DNA of 64,000 nt from Desulfobacter curvatus DSM 3379 (GTDB lineage Bacteria > Desulfobacterota > Desulfobacteria > Desulfobacterales > Desulfobacteraceae), in the NCBI RefSeq assembly GCF_000373985.1, contig NZ_KB892968.1, forward strand, positions 15,546-79,545, written 5' to 3'. Below are positions 55,087 to 63,751 of the stretch, piece after piece. How positions within the stretch are numbered: position 1 is the first letter of the stretch; each line of letters begins with the position of its first letter. Position numbers and translations under genes: made by a program. The notes beneath the pieces are model-generated. The model ran no database searches and had not been told where the DNA came from. It saw only the letters and a program-made list of their open reading frames with translations.

Positions 55087-56393
55087 GCGCACCGCGGGGG
55101 CTGCAAAGGCCGGGCGTAGTGACAACGGTGCTGAGCAAAAAGCCTATCTTAGTGCTGTTTCTGTTCATTGCCATCATTGTATTGCTGCTGCTTTTTTCAA
55201 TCTTTGATGAAGGCAAAAGAAATAATAGAAACGGGGATCAGGATCAAGAAACCCTGTTGATAGAACCCCAGCAGTCATCCGTATCCACAGATGAAGAGGG
55301 GCTTAATCTTCCCAAAGCTCCTAAACAACGCAAAGGCCTTGCGTCTGAAACCGATATGAACACCCGGGGGAAAAAGAAGGATCAAAAGGCCCTTGAACCC
55401 ATTGAGGTTGTACGCGCGAATCCCCCTCCTCAGGACCCTGTAAAAGCCGCTTTAGATAAGCAGCGGCAAAAACAGCTTGTAACTATTCTGCAGTACAGAT
55501 TTGAAAAACAACGCCAGGCCTTGGAATCCAACCCGGTTGTGTACAAAAAAAATGCCTCAACGGTTATCAGCACCTCTGGCGGTGTTTCTGAACAGACCGG
55601 CCGGCAATCGGGGACGTCAGCAAGACTGTCCGCTTTAAACAGTGAACTTGCAAACGCCAAAGCAAGGCTTGGCCTTGGGGGTGCCGGTTCACAATCCACA
55701 GCATCGGTAACAACCACAACCGGTTTATCCATATCGGCTCAAACCGAAATCAATGACGATTCAATGTGGGATAACGGATATTCCATGGATCAAGACACCA
55801 ATGCGTTATCAATCAAAACCGGGGCCATTATACCTGTGGTGCTGATCACCGGGATTGATTCCACTTTGCCGGGCTACATCAGCGGCCAGGTCAGTCAAAA
55901 TGTCTGGGACACCGCAACCGGCTATAACCTGCTCATCCCCCAGGGCACCAAAGTCTTTGGCCAATATCAGAATAATATAATGATGGGCCAGGAACGGGTA
56001 TTCGTCGTCTGGCAACGGTTAATATTTCCTGACGGCCGGACAATGACCTTGAAGGATATGCCCGGCGGGGACCAGCTCGGCTACACTGGTCTTAAAGACA
56101 AAGTCAATAATCACTATTTCAGGATTTACGGCCATGCCCTGCTGATGAGCCTTGTCACCGGCGGCACCGCTTATGCCATGAACACCATGGACAGTGATAA
56201 CAGTGACGAAACAACAACGCTCAATGAATCCATGGGAACGGCTCTGGCCGATCAGATGGGACAAACAACCATGGGTCTGCTTGAAAAACATATGAATATG
56301 TCCCCCACCTTAACTATCCGGCCCGGTTATCGTCTGAACATCATAGCGGTTAAAGATTTGGAGTTCAGCGAACCGTATAAAGGCAAATTATGA
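55083..56393 (+). CDS. trbI: TrbI/VirB10 core-complex protein
   Basis: 436 residues. One N-terminal membrane segment (LVLFLFIAIIVLLLLF), a long polar periplasmic stalk, and a C-terminal VirB10 beta-barrel domain (IKTGAIIPVVLITGIDSTLPG, LLIPQGTKVFGQYQ). Spans both membranes and gates export. Overlaps trbH and the next small gene by ATGA. Confidence 0.94.
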   Translation: MSAPRGLQRPGVVTTVLSKKPILVLFLFIAIIVLLLLFSIFDEGKRNNRNGDQDQETLLIEPQQSSVSTDEEGLNLPKAPKQRKGLASETDMNTRGKKKDQKALEPIEVVRANPPPQDPVKAALDKQRQKQLVTILQYRFEKQRQALESNPVVYKKNASTVISTSGGVSEQTGRQSGTSARLSALNSELANAKARLGLGGAGSQSTASVTTTTGLSISAQTEINDDSMWDNGYSMDQDTNALSIKTGAIIPVVLITGIDSTLPGYISGQVSQNVWDTATGYNLLIPQGTKVFGQYQNNIMMGQERVFVVWQRLIFPDGRTMTLKDMPGGDQLGYTGLKDKVNNHYFRIYGHALLMSLVTGGTAYAMNTMDSDNSDETTTLNESMGTALADQMGQTTMGLLEKHMNMSPTLTIRPGYRLNIIAVKDLEFSEPYKGKL

Positions 56394-56575
56394 AAGTAGA
56401 TAAAAAAATTTGGCAACAAGGCTATGAGGCAGGATTTTGGCATCAGGAAATCCAACCGGAAAACACAGAGGTCCTAAGCTGGCATGCCGGGTTTCTTGAA
56501 GGTCGGACAGATGCAGAAAAAATCAAAATCCATAAAGAGCAAAGTAATGAAATTAAAGAGGAGAAAAGTAAATGA
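56390..56575 (+). CDS. Small RMF-like hypothetical protein, 61 aa
   Basis: Contains WQQGYEAGF...SWHAGFLEGRTDA, the repeated GYxAG/WxxGFxEGR pattern seen in ribosome-modulation-factor-like small proteins on mobile elements. Charged Lys/Glu tail. ATGA overlaps on both sides show it is part of the transfer operon. Function unknown. Confidence 0.6.
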   Translation: MKVDKKIWQQGYEAGFWHQEIQPENTEVLSWHAGFLEGRTDAEKIKIHKEQSNEIKEEKSK

Positions 56576-57252
56576 ATGAGACCGGAACAGAAATATATCT
56601 GGAAAGAATTTTGCAAGTCTGCCGCCAATTGTCTGATTATAGCCATTGTCAAGGATATTATAATATATTCTATTTATCTGCTGAAAATGCCAACATTATG
56701 ACCTGCCTGCAAGAGCACCCTAAAACCGTAGCAACTATTTTCCCCTGGACAATTGAAACAATTGAAAGAAATGATGTGTTTTTTGAAAATCTCCTTTCTG
56801 CTCTTTGTCCGACATATCCGGATGTAGGGTTGTATCCTTCTGATCATCCAAAATTTGAAAACCATCATATCGATCTTTATTTTGCCCGCCGCAGTGATTG
56901 GTGGCCGGGCAGGGATTACAGCCATGAACTTATTCAGTTTGAAAACAGCGATCCCAAAAATAAAGACGCCTGTTTGAATCGAGTATTAAAAGTATGCAGG
57001 CATCAGCTTTTTGAGAGACTGAAATCAAACAGGCTGTTTATGGCCGCGCTAATGAACAAAAGATATGCAGAGGTTTTCAATAAGATTGCATGGTACGGGG
57101 GGCATCTTACAAGCAATGATATTTTTTTCATGAATCTGTATCAAGCATTGGAAGGCATTATAGAGAACGTAGACAACAAGCCTGATTTTCCTGACTGGCC
57201 GGGTCAGGATTACTCTTTTTTACTTTTCACGTTTGAATCCCTGCAAGACTGA
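56572..57252 (+). CDS. Hypothetical protein with internal duplication, 226 aa
   Basis: I do not recognise the family. The two halves are homologous: LERILQVCRQ/LNRVLKVCRH, NDVFFENLLSAL/NDIFFMNLYQAL, and DWWPGRDYSHELIQFENS/DWPGQDYSFLLFTFESL. The unit is about 110 residues, helical, ending in a D(W)WPGxDYS-x-FE signature. Soluble, Cys-containing. ATGA overlap with the previous gene. It converges on the minus-strand gene ending at 57227. Confidence 0.65.
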   Translation: MNETGTEIYLERILQVCRQLSDYSHCQGYYNIFYLSAENANIMTCLQEHPKTVATIFPWTIETIERNDVFFENLLSALCPTYPDVGLYPSDHPKFENHHIDLYFARRSDWWPGRDYSHELIQFENSDPKNKDACLNRVLKVCRHQLFERLKSNRLFMAALMNKRYAEVFNKIAWYGGHLTSNDIFFMNLYQALEGIIENVDNKPDFPDWPGQDYSFLLFTFESLQD

Positions 57253-57700
57253 GGAGTGATTGACAATGTTCTATGGGGCAGGCAACCGGAAAAGCATTAA
57301 CTCCTTGTGCAATCAACCACATGGTTCTTTTGTTGCCATCGCTGAGCCTGATTTTTTTGTCATATATAGAGGAAATCTCAGCCAGCGGAACTGGCTTATT
57401 GCAGCCAACGTTAAAAGAATTTTCTACATGACTGTAGTTCTTTTCCTTATATTCATTGAAAATTCTGCCATCATTGTTTGTATCAGGTATGAAGTCTGTA
57501 AAGCCACCAAGCCGATGGAAACGCTCCCAGTTAGGCAGGAATCGTTCAGAGTCAACATTAACCACCTGAAACCCCATTTCTTTTTGTTCATAAGACAAAC
57601 ACATATAAACGTGTCGTTTAAAATCGCCATTTTTTCCCCACAAGGAAACTTTAAACAAATCTATTTTTTCCGGGAGCCAGACAGAAGGGAACGGGTGCAT
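57227..57700 (-). CDS. Possible plasmid fertility-inhibition-like protein
   Basis: 157 residues on the minus strand within an otherwise plus-strand operon. C-terminal block LSDGNKRTMWLIAQGVNAFPVACP resembles the DGRHR...WLIxxGAxxFPVE pattern of FiwA/FipA-type fertility-inhibition proteins, which block transfer of a co-resident plasmid. Start 57700 is chosen because AGGAG lies six bases upstream; an ATG at 57721 has none. The 3' end overlaps the previous gene by 26 bases. The family call is from a remembered pattern and needs checking. Confidence 0.5.
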   Translation of the reverse strand: MHPFPSVWLPEKIDLFKVSLWGKNGDFKRHVYMCLSYEQKEMGFQVVNVDSERFLPNWERFHRLGGFTDFIPDTNNDGRIFNEYKEKNYSHVENSFNVGCNKPVPLAEISSIYDKKIRLSDGNKRTMWLIAQGVNAFPVACPIEHCQSLLSLAGIQT

Positions 57701-57760
57701 ATGTATCTCCTGAATAATCAAATTAACAAATCATAATTAACAGCTTAAGGAGAAAAAACC

Positions 57761-59911
57761 ATGAGACTTTTCATAGCAGAAAAACCATCCCTTGGCCAGG
57801 CCATTGCTGCAAGCCTTGGGAATGCCGAAAAAAGGAACGGATACATAGAATGCGGCCAAAATGTCGTTACCTGGTGCTTCGGCCACCTGTTGGAAATGGA
57901 CCAGCCCGAAGCATACGACGAAAGGTACAAGGCCTGGAAAAAAGAAGACCTGCCCATTTTACCAAAGGCCTTTAATGCCTCGGTCAGAAAAGATGCTGCA
58001 GCACAAATGAAGATCATAGGCCGGCTGCTCCAGGATGCTGAAATGGTCGTCAATGCAGGAGACCCGGACAGAGAAGGTCAACTGCTTGTTGATGAGGTGC
58101 TGGAATACCACAACTATGCCGGTTCTTGCGAACGGATCTGGCTGGCCGCCCTGGATGATAAATCAGTCAAAAAAGCCCTGGCATCCATGACGGACAACAA
58201 TGATTATACCGGCTTGCGTGATGCTGCCCGGGCCAGGTCACAGGCAGACTGGCTGGTGGGCATGAACTGCACCCGGGCCATGACCCTCAAAGGTCGCGAT
58301 GCCGGCAGCCAGGGCGTGCTATCCCTTGGCCGGGTCCAGACCCCGACCCTTGCCCTGGTGGTCAACCGGGACTTGGCTATTGAAAACTTCAAACTCCATC
58401 CGTACTTCACCCTTCATGTTGAAATTCTTCATGAAGCAGGTTCTTTCACCGGCACTTTTCAGCCACTTGACACACAAAAGGGGATAGATGATCAGGGCAG
58501 GTTAATCGACCCTGATGAAGCCTATCGAATCAAAAAAGAGGTAAGCGGCCAGGCTGGGAAAATTCTTGAAGCCCACAAAGAGAAAAAGAAAAAGAATCCG
58601 CCGTTACCCCATTGCCTGTCCTCTTTACAAAAAGCGGCCTCGTCAACGCTGGGCATGGGAGCAAAACAAGTGCTTGATGTGGCCCAGGCCCTTTATGAAA
58701 AAAAGCTGACCACATACCCCCGCTCAGATTGCCGTTATCTACCGGAGGAACAATTTGATGAAGCAGGCAATGTGCTTGCAGTCCTGGCAAATGTTCCCGA
58801 ACTTGAACAAGTTGCAGAAAATACGGATAGCTCCCTCAAAAGCGCCGCATACAATACGAAAAAAGTAACTGCCCATCATGCCATTATCCCCACGGGTGAA
58901 ATCCCTTCAAGCATGTCAGATGATGAATCTGCCCTGTACCGCATGATTGCCCAAAGCTTTTGCATCCAGTTTTATGCCGCCATGGAGTTTGAAGCGCAAA
59001 AAATTTTGACCGGTATCAATCATACTGTCTGGAAATCAACGGGCCGAACGATATTGAATCCAGGCTGGACAGCCTTCATCAGAGAACAAAAGGATGAAAC
59101 CGCAGATGATCAGGTCTTGCCCGGGGTACATCAGGACGACAGCATAACCGCAGGCCAGGTTGATATTAAATCCCAAAAAACCAAACCACCCGCAAGGTTT
59201 ACCGAAGGTACACTCATTGAGGCCATGGCAAATATCCACAGGTTTATTGAAGATACCGAAGCCAAAAAGACCTTAAAAGAAAATGAAGGGATCGGGACTG
59301 AAGCCACCCGGGCCGGGATCATAGAAACATTAAAAACCAGACAGCTGCTCGAACTCCAGAAAAAGAACATCATTTCAACGGATCTTGGCCGGCAGCTGGT
59401 AAAAATGGCCCCAGGTATACTCACTGATCCTGTGACAACGGCACAATGGGAATCCAGGCTTTCTGCCATAGCTAACGGTAACGAAAGTCTGTCCGGATTT
59501 ATGACGGACCAAACCATCCAGGTCCCGGAACTTGTTAAAGCAATATTCGCCCTTCAATTAAAGCCTTTGCCGGGAACCCATCTTTGCCCGGAATGCGGCC
59601 GGCCTTTACGCAGGCAAAAAAGCAAAAAAGGGTCGTGGTATTGGGGATGTTTCAACCAGGATGGACATGCCAAGCCTGTATTCCTCAACGATAAAAACGG
59701 CAAGCCGGATTTAACGCCAAAAAAAGAAATAGAATTATCAGAATACAAGTGCCTGGAGTGCGGCAAACCGCTTGTTAAACGGGAATCAAAGAAAAAAGGA
59801 AAAGGAGGTAAAAAAAATTATTGGTGGGGATGCTCCGGCTTCCCCGAATGCAAACAAATGTATTTTGACAATAACGGCAAGCCCCAGTTCACAGATAAAA
59901 AAGGAGAATAA
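57761..59911 (+). CDS. DNA topoisomerase III (TraE/TopB-like)
   Basis: 716 residues. N-terminal TOPRIM with acidic DPDREG, catalytic Tyr in LTTYPRSD near residue 319, type IA core, and two C-terminal zinc ribbons (CPECG...CF; CLECG...CSGFPEC). Relaxes and decatenates DNA; in RP4 the equivalent is TraE. AAGGAG before the ATG. The Cys-rich tail suits ssDNA binding during transfer. Confidence 0.92.
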   Translation: MRLFIAEKPSLGQAIAASLGNAEKRNGYIECGQNVVTWCFGHLLEMDQPEAYDERYKAWKKEDLPILPKAFNASVRKDAAAQMKIIGRLLQDAEMVVNAGDPDREGQLLVDEVLEYHNYAGSCERIWLAALDDKSVKKALASMTDNNDYTGLRDAARARSQADWLVGMNCTRAMTLKGRDAGSQGVLSLGRVQTPTLALVVNRDLAIENFKLHPYFTLHVEILHEAGSFTGTFQPLDTQKGIDDQGRLIDPDEAYRIKKEVSGQAGKILEAHKEKKKKNPPLPHCLSSLQKAASSTLGMGAKQVLDVAQALYEKKLTTYPRSDCRYLPEEQFDEAGNVLAVLANVPELEQVAENTDSSLKSAAYNTKKVTAHHAIIPTGEIPSSMSDDESALYRMIAQSFCIQFYAAMEFEAQKILTGINHTVWKSTGRTILNPGWTAFIREQKDETADDQVLPGVHQDDSITAGQVDIKSQKTKPPARFTEGTLIEAMANIHRFIEDTEAKKTLKENEGIGTEATRAGIIETLKTRQLLELQKKNIISTDLGRQLVKMAPGILTDPVTTAQWESRLSAIANGNESLSGFMTDQTIQVPELVKAIFALQLKPLPGTHLCPECGRPLRRQKSKKGSWYWGCFNQDGHAKPVFLNDKNGKPDLTPKKEIELSEYKCLECGKPLVKRESKKKGKGGKKNYWWGCSGFPECKQMYFDNNGKPQFTDKKGE

Positions 59912-59913
59912 CA

Positions 59914-60132
59914 ATGGATTTTGAATACTTCGCAATGAAACGCAACATGACCGTTGATGAGTACATCGCCTGGCTGAAAAGACAGCTTGACCGTCTTGAT
60001 TTTGATTCTGACGATATCCCGGTGGATGTTGCCGAATATGCGGAAGAATCCTTGGGTATTATCAAAATTTCTGCAGAAGAGTTGGCGAGAATGCAAAAAG
60101 CTCAGTTAGAGAGTGAGGGGGCTGACTTATGA
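59914..60132 (+). CDS. Small acidic hypothetical protein, 72 aa
   Basis: Helical, acidic, with no membrane segment: NMTVDEYIAWLKRQLDRLDFD...ESLGIIKISAEELARMQ. AGGAG before the ATG, two bases after topB and ATGA-overlapping the next gene. Not recognised. Confidence 0.6.
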   Translation: MDFEYFAMKRNMTVDEYIAWLKRQLDRLDFDSDDIPVDVAEYAEESLGIIKISAEELARMQKAQLESEGADL

Positions 60133-62489
60133 GTAAATATCAAGATCAGCTCAATGATTTTTCAAAAAGGGTTTTAGAGGCCATTGAAAAAGGCGATGCG
60201 CCCTGGCAGAAACCGTGGGAAGAAGGTCGGTTGTTGGAATTGCCTAAAAATTTAACCACGGACCAGAATTATAAAGGCGTAAACCTGATTAACCTGGCAA
60301 TGAGCGGCTACAATGACCCCAGGTGGATGACGTTCAACCAGGCTAAAGATATGAATTGCTTTGTCAAAAAAGGTCAAAAAGCGTCCAAAGGATTTTTTTA
60401 TTCACCTGCCAGATTGGAAAAAGAGCTTGATGATAAAGGAAAGCCTGTCCTTGACGAAAACGGTGAAGAAAAAATAACCAAGGTCAATAGACCTGTTTTT
60501 AAAACTTTTTCTGTTTTTAATGCCATCCAGATTGAAGGTGTTGAAGAATACAAGCATCCAGAGCCTGCCTGGAGGCCAGAAGATAAGGCAGAAAAACTGA
60601 TATCCGCTGCCAATGTGGAAATCACCGGAAGCCAGCTTGATAAGGCGTTTTATAATTTTTTAACCCATTCCATTGAAACGCCGGACAAATCACAGTTTGA
60701 CGATAAGTCAAAATATTATTCCACAATATTTCATGAACTGTCCCATGCTACAGCCCATAAATCCATGATGGACAGGGGCGTTGACTATGCGGATAAGGAT
60801 TCCAGGGCCAAGGAAGAATTAAGGGCGGAGATATCAAGCTGGCTGGTGTGTTCTCAAATCGGCATTGGCTATTCTGCCGAATCCAAAGAGAGCAATAAAG
60901 CGTATGTTTCGTCCTGGCTGAAAGCCATAAAGCCGGAAGATCGGGCAAAAGAACTCGGGTTTGCCATGAAAGACGCTGAAAAAATCTCTGAATACCTTAT
61001 GGGGCTTGATTTAGAGAAAGGTAAAACAGCAAAAAAAGAAGCGGATATTCCACAGGAATCAAGTCCTTTGGTAAAAAAAGAAGCTGAACGACTACAGGCT
61101 AAAACGGATCAATACCGTGCTGATCAAAAGGATTTGTTTTCGTATACGGAAAAGATAACTGCGGCCATGAGCAATCCTGACTTGTTTGATGATTTAATGC
61201 CCGACCACTATAAAAATGATCCGTTATCAGCTTTTAACAAGGAATTGGATGATTCCCAGCGTGAAATAGTAACCTATTTGAAGAATATCGCCCCTTCCCT
61301 TGAAAAAAAGTCCGAATCTGTTCCACCTCCCCAGGTGCCCTCCCCTGCCCTGCATCTATCCAAAAATTTGCAAATCGAAAAAAGAGATCCGGAATTATCC
61401 AAGGTGTATATTAACGTGCCGTATCCAGAGAAGGATGAAGCCAAGGCCCTGGGTGCAAAATGGGATAAGCAGGAAAAATCCTGGTTTATTGCGCCGGGAA
61501 CCGACCAGGCCCATTTTAAAAAATGGCTCGAACCTGCCCAGGATAGTCTTGACATAAACAAAGTAACCGCGCAATTCCAGGATCAGGCTTCAAGGCTCGG
61601 CCTGAAAATTGACAGACCTCAGGCGGACGGCAAGCTGCACCGTGTACCTGTTGATGGTGATAAGGGCGGCAAAAAATCCGGGGCATATACGCTTTATCCC
61701 GACGGCAGGCCTGCGGGATTCATTCAGAACCATAAAACCGGTGAAAAAGCCAATTTCAAATATGAAGGGGAAATCGGCAAAACAGTCATTATATCAGAAA
61801 ATAAAAAAGCACGGGCAGCCGAGCGGGACGAAGATCACGCTGCAGCAGCTAAAAAAGCGTTCGGCATTTACATTAATGCAGAAAAAACCACGTCCCACCC
61901 ATACCTTACAGACAAAAAGATCAATGGCGACAAAGAATACCGGGTTGATAAAAATAACCGGCTGATTGTCCCTGCCAAGAATCTTAAAACCAACAAAATC
62001 GAATCCCTGCAGTTCATCGGTGAGGATGGGAAAAAGCAGTTTCTGACCGGCGGGAAAAAATCTGGAAACGCTTATACCATAGGCGAACTCGACGAACAAA
62101 AACCCATATTGCTGGCTGAAGGCTTTGCCACAGGAAAGACCCTCAATGATGTGAGTCACCTTCCGGCGGTGGTTTGCTTTGATGCAAACAACCTCGAAAA
62201 TGTAGCCAGACAGATCCGGGAATTGATGCCCTCGGCTGAGTTGTTTATTTGTGCTGATAATGACCACGCCAAGAAAAATAATGTGGGTGTGGAAAAAGCG
62301 CAAAAAGCGGCCAAGGCCGTTGGTGCTAAAGTTATTATTCCCAAATTTACAGATGAATCAAAAGAGCTTGGGTATACGGATTTCAACGACCTGGCCAAGT
62401 GCAAGATGGGAAAGAGCCGGGTTCAAAGTCAGTTGAAATCCCAGATCAAATATCTTTCCAAAGATAAAGGCGTAGGGCTTGAACGATGA
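60129..62489 (+). CDS. Multidomain ArdC/TraC-like antirestriction-primase protein
   Basis: 786 residues, domains in order: ArdC-type N-terminal ssDNA-binding domain (about 1-145, PWQKPWEEGRLLELPKNL...GYNDPRWMTFNQA); a zincin with HExxH in FHELSHATAH near 202; DUF5710-like YINVPYPEKDEAKALGAKWD near 425; and a TOPRIM-type domain near 655-730 (ILLAEGFATGKTL, CFDANN, ADNDHA). RP4 TraC similarly joins an ArdC-like head and a primase and travels with the DNA. Expected to protect or prime transferred ssDNA. ATGA overlaps on both sides. Confidence 0.85.
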   Translation: MSKYQDQLNDFSKRVLEAIEKGDAPWQKPWEEGRLLELPKNLTTDQNYKGVNLINLAMSGYNDPRWMTFNQAKDMNCFVKKGQKASKGFFYSPARLEKELDDKGKPVLDENGEEKITKVNRPVFKTFSVFNAIQIEGVEEYKHPEPAWRPEDKAEKLISAANVEITGSQLDKAFYNFLTHSIETPDKSQFDDKSKYYSTIFHELSHATAHKSMMDRGVDYADKDSRAKEELRAEISSWLVCSQIGIGYSAESKESNKAYVSSWLKAIKPEDRAKELGFAMKDAEKISEYLMGLDLEKGKTAKKEADIPQESSPLVKKEAERLQAKTDQYRADQKDLFSYTEKITAAMSNPDLFDDLMPDHYKNDPLSAFNKELDDSQREIVTYLKNIAPSLEKKSESVPPPQVPSPALHLSKNLQIEKRDPELSKVYINVPYPEKDEAKALGAKWDKQEKSWFIAPGTDQAHFKKWLEPAQDSLDINKVTAQFQDQASRLGLKIDRPQADGKLHRVPVDGDKGGKKSGAYTLYPDGRPAGFIQNHKTGEKANFKYEGEIGKTVIISENKKARAAERDEDHAAAAKKAFGIYINAEKTTSHPYLTDKKINGDKEYRVDKNNRLIVPAKNLKTNKIESLQFIGEDGKKQFLTGGKKSGNAYTIGELDEQKPILLAEGFATGKTLNDVSHLPAVVCFDANNLENVARQIRELMPSAELFICADNDHAKKNNVGVEKAQKAAKAVGAKVIIPKFTDESKELGYTDFNDLAKCKMGKSRVQSQLKSQIKYLSKDKGVGLER

Positions 62490-63751
62490 AAAAACAAGAA
62501 TACGGCCTCAAGCAGGCCAAGGCAAAAAAAAGCAGGTATACCCTGCTCTTCCCGGTTTGTTTTTTGTTGTGGGGTTTTACTTTTATGAGTTATGCCACGC
62601 AAACCGTAGCCATGGCATTGCGCTACCATCCTGACCTGGGCAGGCCTGTGTTTGATACGTATTACCTGCCCTGGAAGGTGTTTGAATGGAACAAATATAT
62701 AATAGATACCCCGGTGGGTAATCGGGTTGATTTGATCTTCGGTACTTTTGTCCTCAGTACGGCCTTCGGCTTTTTTCTGATTCTCAGGAAAAAGCCGAAA
62801 GGCAACTTAAATCTGCACGGCACCGCAACCTGGGCAAAGAAAAAAGAGTTGCCTGCCATGGGACTTGACGCCAAAGAAGGCGTATATGTCGGCGGCTTTC
62901 CATTGACCCGGGGCACCAAATACCTGATCCATAACGGTCCGGAACATATTTTAGCGTTTGCGCCAACCCGGTCAGGCAAGGGTGTGGGCCTGGTTATCCC
63001 GTCTCTGCTTGCGTGGCCGGGATCAAGCGTAACCCTGGACATCAAGGGCGAAAATTACGCGTTGACATCAGGATACAGGGCCAAAGAATTAAATCATAAA
63101 ATTCTCAAGTTTGACCCTGCCGATGAAACCTTTTCTTTTGCTAAATGGAATCCATTGGCAGAAGTGCGGATTAATACGAATCATGCCATTGCGGATGCCC
63201 AAAATATTGCCCAGATGATCTGTGACCCGGACGGCAAAGGCATGAAAGATTATTTTACCCAGGCCGGGTATGCCTTGCTGACCGGATTAATTTTGCATGT
63301 CATTGTATCAAAGCAGGATGCCACCCTTGCCGATGTCGTGGCCGAAATTACAAAAAGCGACAATGAGGGGGATGTGAAAAACCTACTCTATGCCATGATA
63401 GACAAAGAACACGCACAGATTTTGAAAAATCGGTATCCGGACATGGATACGGATCTGGCAGACAACATACAATCAACCATTGACAGTTATGCCGGTGAAG
63501 CTGTTATCAAAGCCGATCGTGAGTTGTCCGGGGTGGTATCCACCGCTGTTACCAACCTGTCTTTGTACCGTGATCCCATTGTCGCAAAAAACACCTCTGC
63601 GTCTGATTTTTTTATTTCAGATATTATGAATTCTGAAACTCCTGTTGATTTGTACCTGGTTGTATCCCCTGCCAACCTGGACAGGCTAAGGCCGCTGCTG
63701 CGTGTTTTTTTTAATCTGGCGTTAACCCAAGTTTTCGATTGCAAATTATAA
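62486..63751 (+). pseudogene. traG: TraG/VirD4 coupling protein, 3'-truncated by insertion
   Basis: 421 codons. Two N-terminal membrane segments, then NLHGTATWAKKKEL and Walker A APTRSGKG at 159-166. The match to coupling proteins is continuous to LLRVFFNLALTQV, then seven or fewer unrelated codons and a stop. TraG is normally about 600-650 residues. The Walker B/DEF motif and the C-terminal part are missing. An IS transposase 3' end starts on the opposite strand within 50 bases, so the gene was most likely disrupted by that insertion. Conjugation would need another coupling protein or IS excision. Confidence 0.8.
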
